From Eutreptiella sp. 'Long Island Sound 2002' (Eukaryota; Euglenozoa; Euglenophyceae; Eutreptiales; Eutreptiaceae): a stretch of 64,000 nucleotides of DNA. The DNA is taken from NCBI GenBank assembly GCA_964036045.1, contig OZ038383.1, forward strand, positions 67,337,725-67,401,724, given 5' to 3'. Of this stretch, positions 20,232 to 30,039 are shown piece after piece. The notes under the pieces are model-generated. The model had not been told where the DNA came from and ran no database searches. It worked only from the letters and a program-made list of their open reading frames with translations. Positions within the stretch are counted from its first letter, which is position 1. Each line of letters begins with the position of its first letter. Made by a program: the position numbers and the translations under genes.

Positions 20232-20356
20232 CCTACCCCCGCCCCCGCGAACTCCGAAGCCTCGCGGCCGCAGCCCGCTCCCTACTCCTCGACGTGCCGC
20301 CTGACGCCTCCTGCCCCATCGCCATCGACCCCCCTCGCCCAGGCCCCTGACCCACA

Positions 20357-21376
20357 GTGTGCTGGCAGTGTGGCACCATCACACAGCACGGCAGTACCGC
20401 CTCCACCTGCCCCCTCTGCGGCAGCGAGGACCACGTCCTGTTGCCTCCGCCAAGCGATTCACCTCTGCCAGAGCACGCCGCCACTTTCGTCGCCCGCCTC
20501 ATAGCCGCCCTGCCTCCCTCCGTTGCCCCGCCGAGGCCCTGCCTGCCGCCCCAGCTGCGCTACCGCGTCCTCCACGACTTCGCCCTCTGGGTCTCCCAGG
20601 CCGTCCACGTACTCCGGGTTGATAGCCCCGACCCCGTCGTCAGCATCCCCATCGTCGTTCAAGGGTACGTGGTATGGTTCTATGATGACTCCCCCTCCCA
20701 TCTGTCCCCGTGGCCCCACCCCCAGGCCCACTATAACACGTCGCTATATGGCGTTCATGGCCACCGCTTATGGCTGACACCAGCCCCCCCCTTGCCCACT
20801 ACAGTGGTGGCGTGGTTCTGCCCCTCTTGCGGCCGTCCCCAGCTTCCCTCCGCGGCTATCCTCGACCTTGCCCCCCTCCTCCGCCTCCCCAGCGCTGTGT
20901 GCCTTCACTCCAACCCGGGCTCCTCCCACCTGACCACCAGCATCGCCCAACGCTCCTACGTCCGTCCGCCCGGCTTACCACTCCTGCAAGGTGTGCCCTC
21001 AGCCCCAGTACGCCCTTGCAACCCCTGCTTTCACCCCGATCACTCCCTCCTCCTCCCCTCCCCGCCCTGGGCCCGCCACCTGCTGTCCATGGAACTCTCC
21101 CCCCTCAACTTACGCCGTCATGCTGGACTCGTGTTCCTGTCCTGGAACATTGGGGGTGTCGCATCCCATGTGGATTTCGTCGTGCACACCCTCCTCGCCC
21201 TGGAGGTTGACGCCTTCGCCTTCCAGGAGGTATGGACCTTTGAGCCCCTACTCCAGGCCATGCCCACCATGTTTCGCCTGCCACTCCAGCTCCGCCGAAG
21301 GCTGTGGTACACGGTTCGTGCTTGGATGGCGCCGGTCCCTCCAGCACCCAGCCACACCACCCCGGATCGAGCATGA
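20357..21376 (+). pseudogene. LINE-B zinc-ribbon region and endonuclease N-terminus
   Basis: Opens with a C-x2-C-x11-C-x2-C cluster (CWQCG...CPLCG, residues 2-21), has a second CPSCG near residue 158, then a linker. The final part reads LVFLSWNIGGVASHVDFVVH, with Asn at 21146-21148, then ALEVDAFAFQEVW with Glu at 21227-21229. These are the metal-binding Asn and Glu positions that open an apurinic-type LINE endonuclease. The frame stops at 21376. The continuation DLLVSTVRHHTLGFLLLASV, then HIHPDLDYKSRRAVLINL, lies in another frame up to about 21540. The catalytic GDFN and SDH segments are absent, so the endonuclease is incomplete. Upstream Cys clusters may bind RNA. Confidence 0.7.
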
Positions 21377-21642
21377 TGCCCCTGACTTACTCGTCTCCAC
21401 CGTCCGCCACCACACCCTGGGGTTCCTCCTACTCGCCTCAGTGCACATCCACCCCGATCTGGACTATAAATCCCGCCGCGCCGTTCTCATCAACCTCACC
21501 ACCCTCGCCACCTACCTCCGAGCAGCCCTTGAGCTGGTGAGAGGCGACTTGCTGGACATCCCGAGCCCTTCTCGCCCTCCCCCTCAGCTATGGCGGCCCC
21601 GGCTGCCCCCACCTGCCCCTCCGCTCAGCGTGCCTTCTTCTC
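21377..21642 (+). other. LINE-B internal deletion junction (endonuclease to post-RT linker)
   Basis: Within about 265 bp the sequence passes from mid-endonuclease (to about 21540) to a segment reading PLSYGGPGCPHLPLRSACLL, which looks like the region that follows the RT thumb. No RT motif (DKCFD/YADD type) exists anywhere between. The lost part would normally be around 2 kb. Confidence 0.65.
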
Positions 21643-23385
21643 GTGACGTACACCCAGGCCACCTGCTCCAGGTCCCTACTCGCGCACCGCTCTGCGCGAT
21701 ATCTGGCTGAGACCAGCCTCCCCGGCGGCGAGGCACGCCCCCTCCGCGCTGCAGCCCAACAACTATCGATTGAGGTCTCCCTCCTCCCCGACCCTGCCAT
21801 CAGCGCCATGCCCGTCCACAGCGATACTTCCCCATCTGTCCTGCATGCGTACCCCAGCCTGATCCTCGCCACCGACGCCGCGCTCCGCCACTGTGACGGC
21901 GGCGGCGGCATCGTGTTCTTCGCCCCCGGCCGAGGTATCATTCTCAGGGCATGGTTCGGCATCCGCATGTGGGTCACCCCTGCAGGTGCTGAGTGGCTGG
22001 CCCACCTGGTTGGCCTGTACCTTCTCGGCGAGTGGTCAGGCCACTTGACTACCGCCATGGACAGCACCTCTACCCTGCTGCGCGCCCACACGCGCTTCCC
22101 CCCGAAACTCACCATCCTGGAGCTTCTGTGGCGCCGCCTCGCCCCCACTCTCCTCCGTCTCCGCTCCCATACGGAGCTGTGGGTCCGAGCGTAGCATGAC
22201 AGCCACGCCACCCACCTCTTGGCCGTCCTCAACAGAGAATCCCATCAGTTGGCTGCCCGCGGGGCCGCTAGCCCCACCCCCTGGGCCGTACCCCAACCCC
22301 ACCTCCTCCCTGCACCCCTAGTCCTGCACTACCGCGGTGGCTTACTCGTCGAACCGCCATTGGGCCTCGACGCAGCCTACGACGCCGCCACCGCCACCGC
22401 CTACTTCTCTGGCCGTCGAGCACATCTCCTCCGCCCGGACGGCACGATACTCCAAGAGATGCTTGAAGCCGATGACGTACCGACGCGCGCCATCAAGCGC
22501 GCCCTCGCGTACCGGGTGCTCGAATGGCAGCCGCCCCCAGAGCCGAACATCCCCATGGAGTGCCACTTCTGCGGCGTCACCGAGCACCAACTCTGGCGCC
22601 ACGTCCGCAGCCGGTGCCCCGCGACCTTCCTCCACCTACGCCATGCCCAGTCCCTCCTCCTCCGAGCCGCAGCCCCCTCTCCAGCCGCCACCGTCACGGG
22701 AGACGGCGTCCTACTAGACGGTCAAGGACAACCGGTACTGGGCTGTACCTGGGACTCTCACTACACGTCAGAGGCCGCGGACATGGGCGACATCCTCACG
22801 CTGTCGGGCCTGTGGTACACCTCCCCCGACCGGGGTGGGGCCCACCTCACTGCAGCCGCTCGTCGCCGTGCGACGAAAGACGTAGTAAGTACCTTGTCCC
22901 AGCCAGCCCTGACCCTCCGTGACCTACTGGCCCTCTGGGCTGCACTTCCTTTTCCCCTCAGCACGCCGGCCCAGCCCCCGCCTCAGCCTCCCACGGTCTC
23001 CGTGTTGGATCACCAGAGCTACGTGCCGTGGGACTACTCCCTGGTGACAGCTTACCTGGTGCGGGGCCTGCCGTCTTGGCATGTGCGCTGTGCAGCACAG
23101 CTGAATGTGTCCCTGCCTGTAGAGCCCCAGTGGCACCTGGGTGACCCTGTACTCCTCGTTGTCTCGCCGCCGGCGACTTTATATTGGGCCCTTGCCCAGC
23201 TTGCGCAAGCAGGTGTACCTCCCTTGTGGGCTGGCGTAGCCTTGCTCACGGCTGTGCCCCCAGGGGACAGCTCCCTGGCGCTGCCCCAGCCCATGACACC
23301 GTACGCCTGCGGTGCGCTGTGGGTGTACACCACAGCAGGTGTGTCCCATCGATGGGCCCTCGCTCCTGCAGGAGCAACTCAGTAA
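21643..23385 (+). pseudogene. LINE-B RNase H plus C-terminal zinc knuckle, one in-frame TAG
   Basis: A single frame runs from before 21643 to 23385 with one interruption, TAG at 22192-22194. The RNase H fold is marked by LILATDAAL (Asp 21874-21876), AGAEWLAHLVGL (Glu 21991-21993) and TAMDSTSTLL (Asp 22060-22062). After the stop comes LNRESHQLAARG, the position where the fourth acidic residue normally sits; here it is not Asp. A C-terminal knuckle, CHFCG...HVRSRC (22561-22617), follows, then about 250 residues with no recognised domain. RNase H removes the RNA template in some LINE clades (I, R1-like and plant L1 groups). The TAG is one base change from a sense codon, so this end is nearly intact. 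Confidence 0.8.
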
Positions 23386-23802
23386 CAGTAGACAAGCCGA
23401 GACGACCCCGCGTTGTGCCAGTGTAGGGCAGGCAGAGGTAGGACCGAGCCCCCCCCCCCCAGGGCCCGGCACAGAGGACTGCGCCCGGACCAAATCCCCC
23501 CCCCCAGCGTGACACACGGGACTGGGGCCGGGCCAGGCGCGGCACTGCCGTGTGACCCGACGTGCCTCGCAGCCCCACCCGCTCCCGCCCCACATGCACA
23601 GGCAGCGCGCGCGCCCCATACACACAGGCACGGCGGCATCTCCCTCCCGCGTGTGCCACCGCGGGGTACGGGGGCGGTCATCAGTCCGGCAGGCCTTGCG
23701 ACCGGACAACCGAGCACCCGCCGGACCAATAGTGACGCGCAGGGAAGGGCGACGTCCATTGTCCCGGAGGTCCGGATGAGGCCTTGACCCAACCCAACTC
23801 AA
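23386..23802 (+). other. LINE-B 3' untranslated region
   Basis: About 417 bp without a protein-like frame. It ends in the short near-repeat ACCCAACCCAACTCAA directly before the right target-site duplication, consistent with a microsatellite-like LINE tail instead of poly(A). Confidence 0.6.
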
Positions 23803-23831
23803 CCCCCCGCAGCGACGGGGACCAAGCCGGC
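23803..23831 (+). repeat. Right target-site duplication of LINE-B (29 bp)
   Basis: Identical to 16755-16783. The sequence after it (AGGTGCTGGCACCGGCGG) continues LINE-A copy 3 as in copy 2. Confidence 0.9.
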
Positions 23832-24259
23832 AGGTGCTGGCACCGGCGGCCCACCAGGCGGGGGCAAGCACGCTCTCGGCATAGCTAGGGCGGGCTAGAC
23901 TGGCGTCCGCAGCGCTGCCGGCGCCAAAGAGGTCCTCATAGCACGCCCGGAGGCTGGAGCCGCGGCCCGGCTGGCCCGGCAGGCGCCCTCGCCCGACCAT
24001 GACGTGGTGCCCACGTCCCGATGTGCGCGCAGAGCGAGCCCGCTGCGCCCGGCAGCAACAAATGATCCTTTCCCCACAAGGGACAGCTGCCCCGCGGCTG
24101 CAGGATGTTTTCTGCAGCATTTCGGCTGCCTTGCTGGCACAGGGGGGCAGGCCACCCCGCCCCCATTGCGACCCCGAACCAAACCCCCCCCCCCCCCCCC
24201 CCCACCCCTCAGGGCAGGAAAGGCAGGCAGGTCAGGCAGGGGTGGGTGCAGGGGCACAG

Positions 24260-24600
24260 GGAACAGCGGACAGTGCACAGCACTAGGGTGCACCAGCAGC
24301 ACAGTGTGCAGCGCACAACGCACAGCACCACGACAGTGCACATGCGTTGCCAGCACAGAGCACGGGGCACAGTGCACCACAGGATGCAGCACACAGTGCA
24401 CTACAGGGTGTAGCACACAGTGCACCACCGGATGCAGCGCAGTGCACCACAGGATGTAGCGCGCACCGCACCGATGGCAGCGCAGCAGAGCACCACACAC
24501 AGTGCACAGCACCAAAGAGCACAGAGCACAGCACACAGTGCACTACCGCCAACAACGCACAATGCGCAGCGCGCGGCACGCAGTGCGCAGCGCCCCGGAG
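24260..24600 (+). repeat. Tandem GCACAGTGCACC-type array in the 3' part of LINE-A copy 3
   Basis: Short, imperfect units of about 20-24 bp built on GTGCACCACAGGATGCAGCA and ACACAGTGCACTACAGGGTG. The same place in copy 2 (about 16310-16420) has only a few units, so this array has expanded in copy 3. Confidence 0.8.
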
Positions 24601-24914
24601 GACCGGGGCCCCCGCGCCAAGCCACTCTATTCTCTATGGGGCTGCCAATGCGGCAGCCCCCGCCGACGAATCGCCCCCCTGGGGCGCCCGACGCCGTAGC
24701 GCCGGAGTCCCCGGGGAGTGTCCATGCCTGACCTGGCGCACGGGAGGGCGAGCTCGGAAGAGACATAGTCTTGACCAACTCGTCCCTCTGTTCCGCCGTG
24801 CACCACAGGCGCGGGGCAATCAGCCCGGGGGGAGGGCGCAGAACTCCGAGATGGGCCCTTCCCCCCAGCCCCTCGACCTCTGTACATAGGCTCATGGACA
24901 ATAAAAGCGCAATA

Positions 24915-25080
24915 CCCTCTTTTTGTGTTTTTCACCCTATTTGGGTGTGGGGGGCGGGGTCCCAAGGGGTCCGGGGCACAACGTGCTCGTACAGTTTTCC
25001 AGCCTTGGCAGCTTAAAAATGGAGAATTTCCGAAAGTGATTCTTTCAATGCCGTGACCATCCAAAATGATCGAATCACCT
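24915..25080 (+). repeat. Satellite after LINE-A copy 3
   Basis: Starts CCCTCTTTTTGTGTTTTTCA directly after the LINE-A 3' end and continues with the G-run, CCCAAGGGGTCCGGGGCAC and GACCATCCAAAATGATCGAA landmarks. Confidence 0.85.
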
Positions 25081-25640
25081 CGTAGAGGTTGTTGGATCAA
25101 AGCCAGGCAGGCGTATATAGGGGAAAACGCCACATAACCCCCCATTTTGGGCCTTTTTGGGGCTATTTGCATACCCTACCCCGAGGGGTTGAATTGTTAG
25201 TTTCAGCCCTTGTAAAATCATTATTTTGTCCAATGAACGCATCCCCCAATGAGTTTTTGGTCCGGACCCCCTAGACCCCCCCCCCCCACTTGAAACCCAC
25301 TTTTTTGAGGTTTTGAGGGAGGTGGGGGGGGGGGTCAAAAATGTCGCAAAAATTACCCCCCCCTTTTTTTTGGGTCAAAAATCATGAATCTTTTTGGTTT
25401 TCTTTTTTGATTTTGAGCCGAAAAAATGTTTCCGGGTCCCAACTCCATGGGGTTTGTATGGGGCGGAGTGGGACGAGCGCTTATGCACTTGCTTATGCAC
25501 TTCAGTTTATGCACTTTTCAGCCATTTTTTTTATGTTGACGGTTTTGGCGACCTTGGTGACGCCATGCTACCCACTCCGAGGGTGGTGAGTGGGGATGTT
25601 GTGACAGTATATGCCTACTAAGATACGGAAGGACGTTTTT
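25081..25640. other. AT-rich stretch without a supported gene
   Basis: Contains homopolymer runs (C at 25278, G at 25323, T near 25370), a direct TTATGCACTT triplet near 25480-25515, and no convincing coding frame. Its source is not recognised. Confidence 0.5.
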
Positions 25641-26079
25641 TTGCAGTCTGTAGCCTTGCTGACGGCCGGTCACAACCCGTGGCAAAGACGCGAAATGATT
25701 GTTTCCACCAATAATGGCCTAGTGAATGGCCGGTACACAACCTGCTGATGCAGTTTTTCACCCTGGGTAGCTCAAAAATCAAAGTTTTCAAAACTTGTTT
25801 TTATGATATTGTGACCACACAATATGACCATCCAAGCTATGTGAAGCATGTTTTAGGCCGCATTTACGTGTTTTTCATCCTATTTGGGTATTAGGTCCGG
25901 AGGGGGGGGGGGGGGTCTCCCAAGGGATGGGTACACAACCTGCTTCTGCAGTTTTTCACCCTCGGCAGCTCAAAAATTGAAGTTTTCGAAACTTATTTTT
26001 TTGATATTGTGATCACACAATATGACTATCCAAGGTACGTAAAGCATGTTTTAGGCCGCATTTATGTGTTTCTCACCTT
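25641..26079 (+). repeat. Satellite monomers, with the 90-bp module at 25645-25745
   Basis: GCATGTTTTAGGCC occurs at 25846 and 26044 (198 bp apart), with the other satellite landmarks in order. The first part is the module shared in inverse orientation with 1660-1757. Confidence 0.85.
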
Positions 26080-26207
26080 ATTGCAGCCGCCGTACGGACA
26101 CAGGCGGGGGGCCTGTAGGGCAGGCCACGGGCGCCTGAACTCGACTCGGCCCACCTCCCCACCCCTCAACCTCTGTACATAGGCCAGTGGACGCCAAAAG
26201 ACGAATG
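26080..26207 (+). mobile_element. LINE-A 3' stub, 128 bp
   Basis: Only the last 128 bp of LINE-A (CAGCCGCCGTACGGACACAG to AAAAGACGAATG) lie between two satellite segments. Left flank: CCGCATTTATGTGTTTCTCA, CCTTATT. Right flank: CCGTATTTATGTGTTTTTCA, CCCTATTT. The flanks look like a target-site duplication of about 27 bp, making this an extreme 5'-truncated insertion and a precise marker of the insertion site. Confidence 0.85.
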
Positions 26208-26830
26208 CCGTATTTATGTGTTTTTCACCCTATTTGGGTTTTGGGCGCACGGGGGGGGGTGTCTCCCAAGGGATTGGTACACAACCAGCTTATGCAGTTT
26301 TTCACCCTGGGCAGATCAAAAATCGAAGTTTTTGAAACTCGTTTTTTTGACACCATGATCACCTAAAATGACCATCCAAGCTATGTAGAGCATGTTTTAG
26401 GCCGTATTTATGTGTTTTTCACTCTATTTGGGTATTAGCTCCGGGTGGGGATGGGTACACAACCTGCTTTTGCAGTTTTTCACCCTGGGCAGCTCAAAAA
26501 TCGAAGTTTTCGAAACTTATTTTCGTGATACCGTGATCATTTAAAATGACCATCCAAGCTATGTAAAGCATGTTTTAGGCCGTATTTATGTCGTTTTTCC
26601 CCTATTTTGTGTGTGTGTTGCTTGGAGTTGATTGTCTGCGAGGTGGACTTGCCGAAGGCAATAGATTTTTCCGAAACTGATTTTTTTGATACTCTGACCA
26701 TCCAAAATGATCAAATATCCTTTATAAAGCGTGTTTTAGCCCCTCCTTGTGTGCTTTTTGCCCTATTTGGCTGTGGGGGGGGGAGGGTCCCAAGGGGTCT
26801 GGGGCACAACCTGCTATTATGCAGTTTTCC
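26208..26830 (+). repeat. Satellite monomers, including the GGTGGACTTGCCG variant
   Basis: GCATGTTTTAGGCC at 26390 and 26567. The last monomer is the variant with GCGAGGTGGACTTGCCG near 26637, then GTTTTAGCCCCTCCTTGTGT. Confidence 0.85.
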
Positions 26831-27584
26831 AGCCTCAGCAGCTCAGAAATGGTCGTCCCTTTCCGCTCTTCGAGGTGCCCTGCCAAAGGCAATAGAATTT
26901 TTTGTGAAAAGCCCCCGCAGTGGTACAATGGATCTGTCGTGGTAGGTGAGCTGGGGCCAGCCTGCCTACCATGTGTTCTCTGCACTTGTTTCGCATTTGT
27001 CTGGCTGTTTGTCCTACAGCCTTGTAGCCATTTTTGCTTGGGCTTACTCAGGGTGCTGTGGCGGGCACTAAGGGGGATGTGGGATGGGGGCGGGGGGGGG
27101 GGGTCATGGAGTAAGGCCCACAAGCCAGGCCAAGGTGAGGATGTGGCGCCACAAAACCTCACACTCTAACTTGGGTACGGATGTTGCAGCCCTTACTGCT
27201 TGTAGGATGGGGTCCACAACCTTTGGGGTCAGGCTGTAGAGAAAGTCGGTGGCCCATGGCTGAAGCTACACCTGCATGCCTGCATCTATACCCCCCATGC
27301 CCATGCTTGTGCACTTGAATCCCCCCCCTCCTCCCCCCCCACACACCCACATAGAAACACAGGTCTTGCAGGCATCACAGAAACCACCTTCAACTGCTGC
27401 TATCCCACTCAAGGACTCCTATCCAGAGCAGGTTTAGGACTCCATTCCCAAGGGCAGAGGGGTGTGTTGGGCCCTTGGACGGTGAGGGCAAGGCTGCGGG
27501 GTCGTGTGACCCTTTTTGAGCCATGACTAAGTCGCAGCCTGTCAATATCTGTGGCTAAGGCCAGTGGTTCAGCATGCTTAGAAG
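26831..27584. other. No gene seen
   Basis: After degraded satellite (to about 26920), mixed-composition DNA with a G-run near 27090. Open frames here are short and I see no domain. Confidence 0.5.
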
Positions 27585-27659
27585 ATGATTGGCATGCTCC
27601 ATTATAAGCAACAAAAGGGTTGTTTGCCGCCTTTTCTGCACTTTACACGTTCAGGTTCT

Positions 27660-27828
27660 GCAGCATCGGATTCGATCAATGTCTCTTCACAATTGCAGCA
27701 GTTTCCTGAAAAATTGCCATGGAAGCCTGATGGATGGAGTTTCTGGGAGTGGAATGGTCCGGATGGGCCTCATCAGATACATTATGTTGCCCAAAACCCT
27801 GTTGCCAATGCTCAAACTGCAGAAAGCA
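27660..27828 (+). CDS. Possible exon or retained fragment of an alpha/beta-hydrolase-type gene
   Basis: The frame open at 27585-27884 contains SSQLQQFPEKLPWKPDGWSF followed by WEWNGPDGPHQIHYVAQ. The pattern of a Trp-rich entry then W-x-W-x-G...IHYV resembles the start of plastid-type alpha/beta hydrolases of plants and algae, where the next exon would carry the HG oxyanion region. Nothing further of the hydrolase fold (no GxSxG nucleophile elbow) is seen nearby. AAGCAAGGTCTG near 27828 could be a donor splice site, and a branch/AG-rich upstream boundary is not evident. It may be a real host exon, an isolated duplicated exon, or a pseudogene. Recognition rests on a short motif, so confidence is modest. 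Confidence 0.35.
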
Positions 27829-28756
27829 AGGTCTGTTGTGCTGTTTGTTTTTTCTGTCACAGTCTGTGTTGGCAAGTCTCCTAGTCCCACTCAGTGCCAT
27901 TTTAGGAGAATATGCCCACTGAGAATTAAATAGGTTTGCAAATAAGACCAAATAAGACTCAACTTTTGTCACGGATCAATTATCTCGTCGCTGTGCTGTA
28001 TGGCCTTTTGCATGATTTTGGTTGATTGGCCACATAATTCCTTTCTTCTCAGGGTCCCTGGAGCAGGAAGGAGTAACAGTGGCTGCAAGTCCCTGCTGTC
28101 TCTCCCCAACGCGGGAAGGAATCACAGTGGCTGCATAAGCTCTGCCTTGTCAAGGCTCCTACAGTAGCGGAACCAAAGTGGCATTATATCCCTTGCCTAC
28201 TCGGGTCCCAATAGTGGGAGGAATCAAATAGATACATAACCTTTGCAGCCTGCGGGTCTCCAAAGGGCAACCATCAGTGCTGGCTGAAAAATCGGTTCAC
28301 CACTCCCAAAATTCCCATTTTTCCAGTCGGCTAGTTTGGCTAGCAAAATTCCTCAAAGGAACCTGAGGGAAAGGTGGCGAGAGTGGAAAAATGGGGGAAA
28401 TGGGATAAAGAAAAATGGGAAATTTGTTCCAAATTGCCCTATTTTCATCCAATTTTTCTCCTATGTCTTTTCAGTTTCACACATTTTGTTACACTTCCCA
28501 GAATGCATTTTTGGCAATTTCTCACATTTCCCCACTTTTCTCCATCTCTCCCCATTTCCCCTCCCGCGTCGTTAGGATCTCATGAACCCCACCAGTGCTG
28601 AGGTAAGTGTATGTAAACGTGCGTTCACACCCCAACTCTCACTAGTGTTCCGGGCGGCCATGGGCTTGCCTGCACACCCCTGTGTCTTGCAGGTTGTACG
28701 GGAGTACAGAGGGTCGTTGAGAACAGACACTATGGATACCCAGGATGCGAAGCAAA
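27829..28756. other. No gene seen; AT-rich unique DNA
   Basis: Contains loosely repeated GGAATCA-type phrases (GGAAGGAATCACAGTGGCTG and GGGAGGAATC near 28060-28230) and a T/C-rich tract (28480-28570). No convincing coding frame. Confidence 0.5.
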
Positions 28757-29110
28757 CGATGTGCAGGCCGGATGCGGGTGAGAAGCAGACCAGGAGTGAG
28801 CAGCTCAAATGCGGGCCAAATGCGGGTGAGAAGCAGACCAAGTGCGGGTAGATCGGATGCGGCCCAGATGCGGGCGAGAAGCAGAACGGGTGTGAGCAGA
28901 TGAGATGCGGGCCAAATGCAGGCAAGATGGAGGTGAGAAACAGACCAAGTACGGGCAGAGACCAAGTACGGGCAGATCAGATGCAGGCTAGATGCGGGCG
29001 AGAAGTAGACCGGGTGAGAGCAGATCACATGCGGGCCACATGCGGGCAAGCAGCGGGCGAGAAGCAGATCAAGTACGGGCAGATCGGATGCGGGCCAGAT
29101 GCGGCATAGC
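28757..29110 (+). repeat. Minisatellite of about 50-bp imperfect units
   Basis: Repeated phrases GATGCGGGCGAGAAGCAGAC, CAAGTACGGGCAGATCGGAT and GATGCGGGCCAGATGCGG recur about seven times with variation. Frames through it on both strands are repetitive and are not called as genes. Confidence 0.85.
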
Positions 29111-30014
29111 ATTGGTCGCAAAGAGGATGAGATGCAGACACATTGGGGGCATACTATGGGCCACAAATGGGACATACGTGCGTATGGTGATCTAATGGAG
29201 GCCCTGAGCTACGGGGACATGTCCACAACGTCCTGGCTGACGCTGATGAGAGAAGCTGTGGTGGCAATAGCTAGAGCAAAGTGGGAAGCGCGTTACCCAG
29301 CCGGCCACTGGGAGGGCAGGGCCTCGTTCACCTGGAACAACTAGCCAACGCGACGGACTCTGACGGAGCGGTGGCAGATCAGGTGTAGTGCAACATGGTG
29401 TCAGAGCGCCACACCCTAGATGCGGTGGTTTTCACAGGAGAAACCATGCGGGTCCTCCAATTGGCCAAGCCCTTCCCTGTGCACAACGTGACCAACCTAT
29501 GGGATCCGCAATAGCAGTGCATGGTCCACGGCGATGGTACTGGACGTGGTGCCCCGTGTGGCAGTGGCAAGACACAAGGCGGCACCCAAGCCACTAACAC
29601 AGACGGAAGTGAACGGGTATTGCCCTCCCAAAGTAGACTAACACCTGGCGGCACCATACGGTGTTGTCTTAACGGCGAGGAAAATGCAAATTGTGCGGGC
29701 GTCGATGGGCAGAATACATAACACATTAAGGGGTCTGCTACCCGTTCACAATCCAGGAAAGCATGCACGTGGTCCACAACCAATACTCAGACACCATGTT
29801 CCTCGATGGGTTTGCACCCCAGCCGCAGAAGCATCACGGCCTGCAGGGCATCCTCAAAGTACGGCGGAATCTCATCCGGCCCCTCGATTGCGTGCCAACG
29901 GTCAGCATGGGCTGCATTGATATGCCTGAGAAGAAACGTGGCACGCGAGGACATGACATCAATAAAGTGATGAGGCCTGTGATGGCCGAGGGAGGTATCC
30001 CGAGGATGCGATAG
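29111..30014 (+). pseudogene. Unrecognised coding-like relic in several frames
   Basis: Protein-like stretches succeed one another on the plus strand in different frames: 29111-29344 (RAYGDLMEALSYGDMSTTSW, ending WNN), 29395-29514 (an ATG-started 40-codon frame with VVFTGETMRVLQLAKPFPVH), about 29660-29760 (MGRIHNTLRGLLPVHNPGK) and 29763-30014 (ATG-started; FLDGFAPQPQKHHGLQGILK, then PTVSMGCIDMPEKKRGTRGH). The last two could join with one frameshift. I recognise no family. It may be a decayed transposon gene or a host gene with introns; low certainty. Confidence 0.3.
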
Positions 30015-30039
30015 GAGGACAATGGAGCAGTTAGACGAG

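Larger units (their letters stand above)
16784..23802 (+). mobile_element. LINE-B, a second non-LTR retrotransposon lacking its RT domain
   Basis: A 7-kb insertion into LINE-A copy 3, flanked by a 29-bp duplication. Order: about 1.4 kb 5' region; two long ORFs in one frame (18162-19037 and 19080-20231); a zinc-ribbon-containing ORF that becomes an endonuclease N-terminus (20357-21376, continuing in another frame to about 21540); a short junction; RNase H and a C-terminal zinc knuckle (21643-23385); a 3' region ending with ACCCAACCCAACTC just before the duplication. The RT domain and the rest of the endonuclease, which should lie between 21540 and 21600, are missing. ORFs are much less decayed than in LINE-A, consistent with its younger, nested position. 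Confidence 0.85.
16541..24914 (+). mobile_element. LINE-A copy 3, strongly 5'-truncated and split by LINE-B
   Basis: The left part, 16541-16783, starts at CTCCCCTACGCTCGCCGG and matches copy 2 from about 15640 (basic YARR region and the Cys-rich end). The right part, 23803-24914, matches copy 2 from about 15870 to its 3' end, including GACGTGGTGCCCACGTCCCG and CTGCAGGATGTTTTCTGCAG. The last bases are the family terminal block (CCCCTCGACCTCTGTACATA, then AATAAAAGCGCAATA). Between them lies the LINE-B insertion. The copy begins right after the 19-bp target-like sequence at the 3' end of copy 2, giving a head-to-tail arrangement. Confidence 0.85.

Noticed and set aside
27020-27041. GTAGCCATTTTTGCTTGGG, resembling the dinoflagellate spliced-leader sequence
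   Set aside because: By eye about 15 of 19 positions agree with the leader core as I remember it, and no cDNA-like sequence follows. A relict leader cannot be excluded, but the match is too weak to call.
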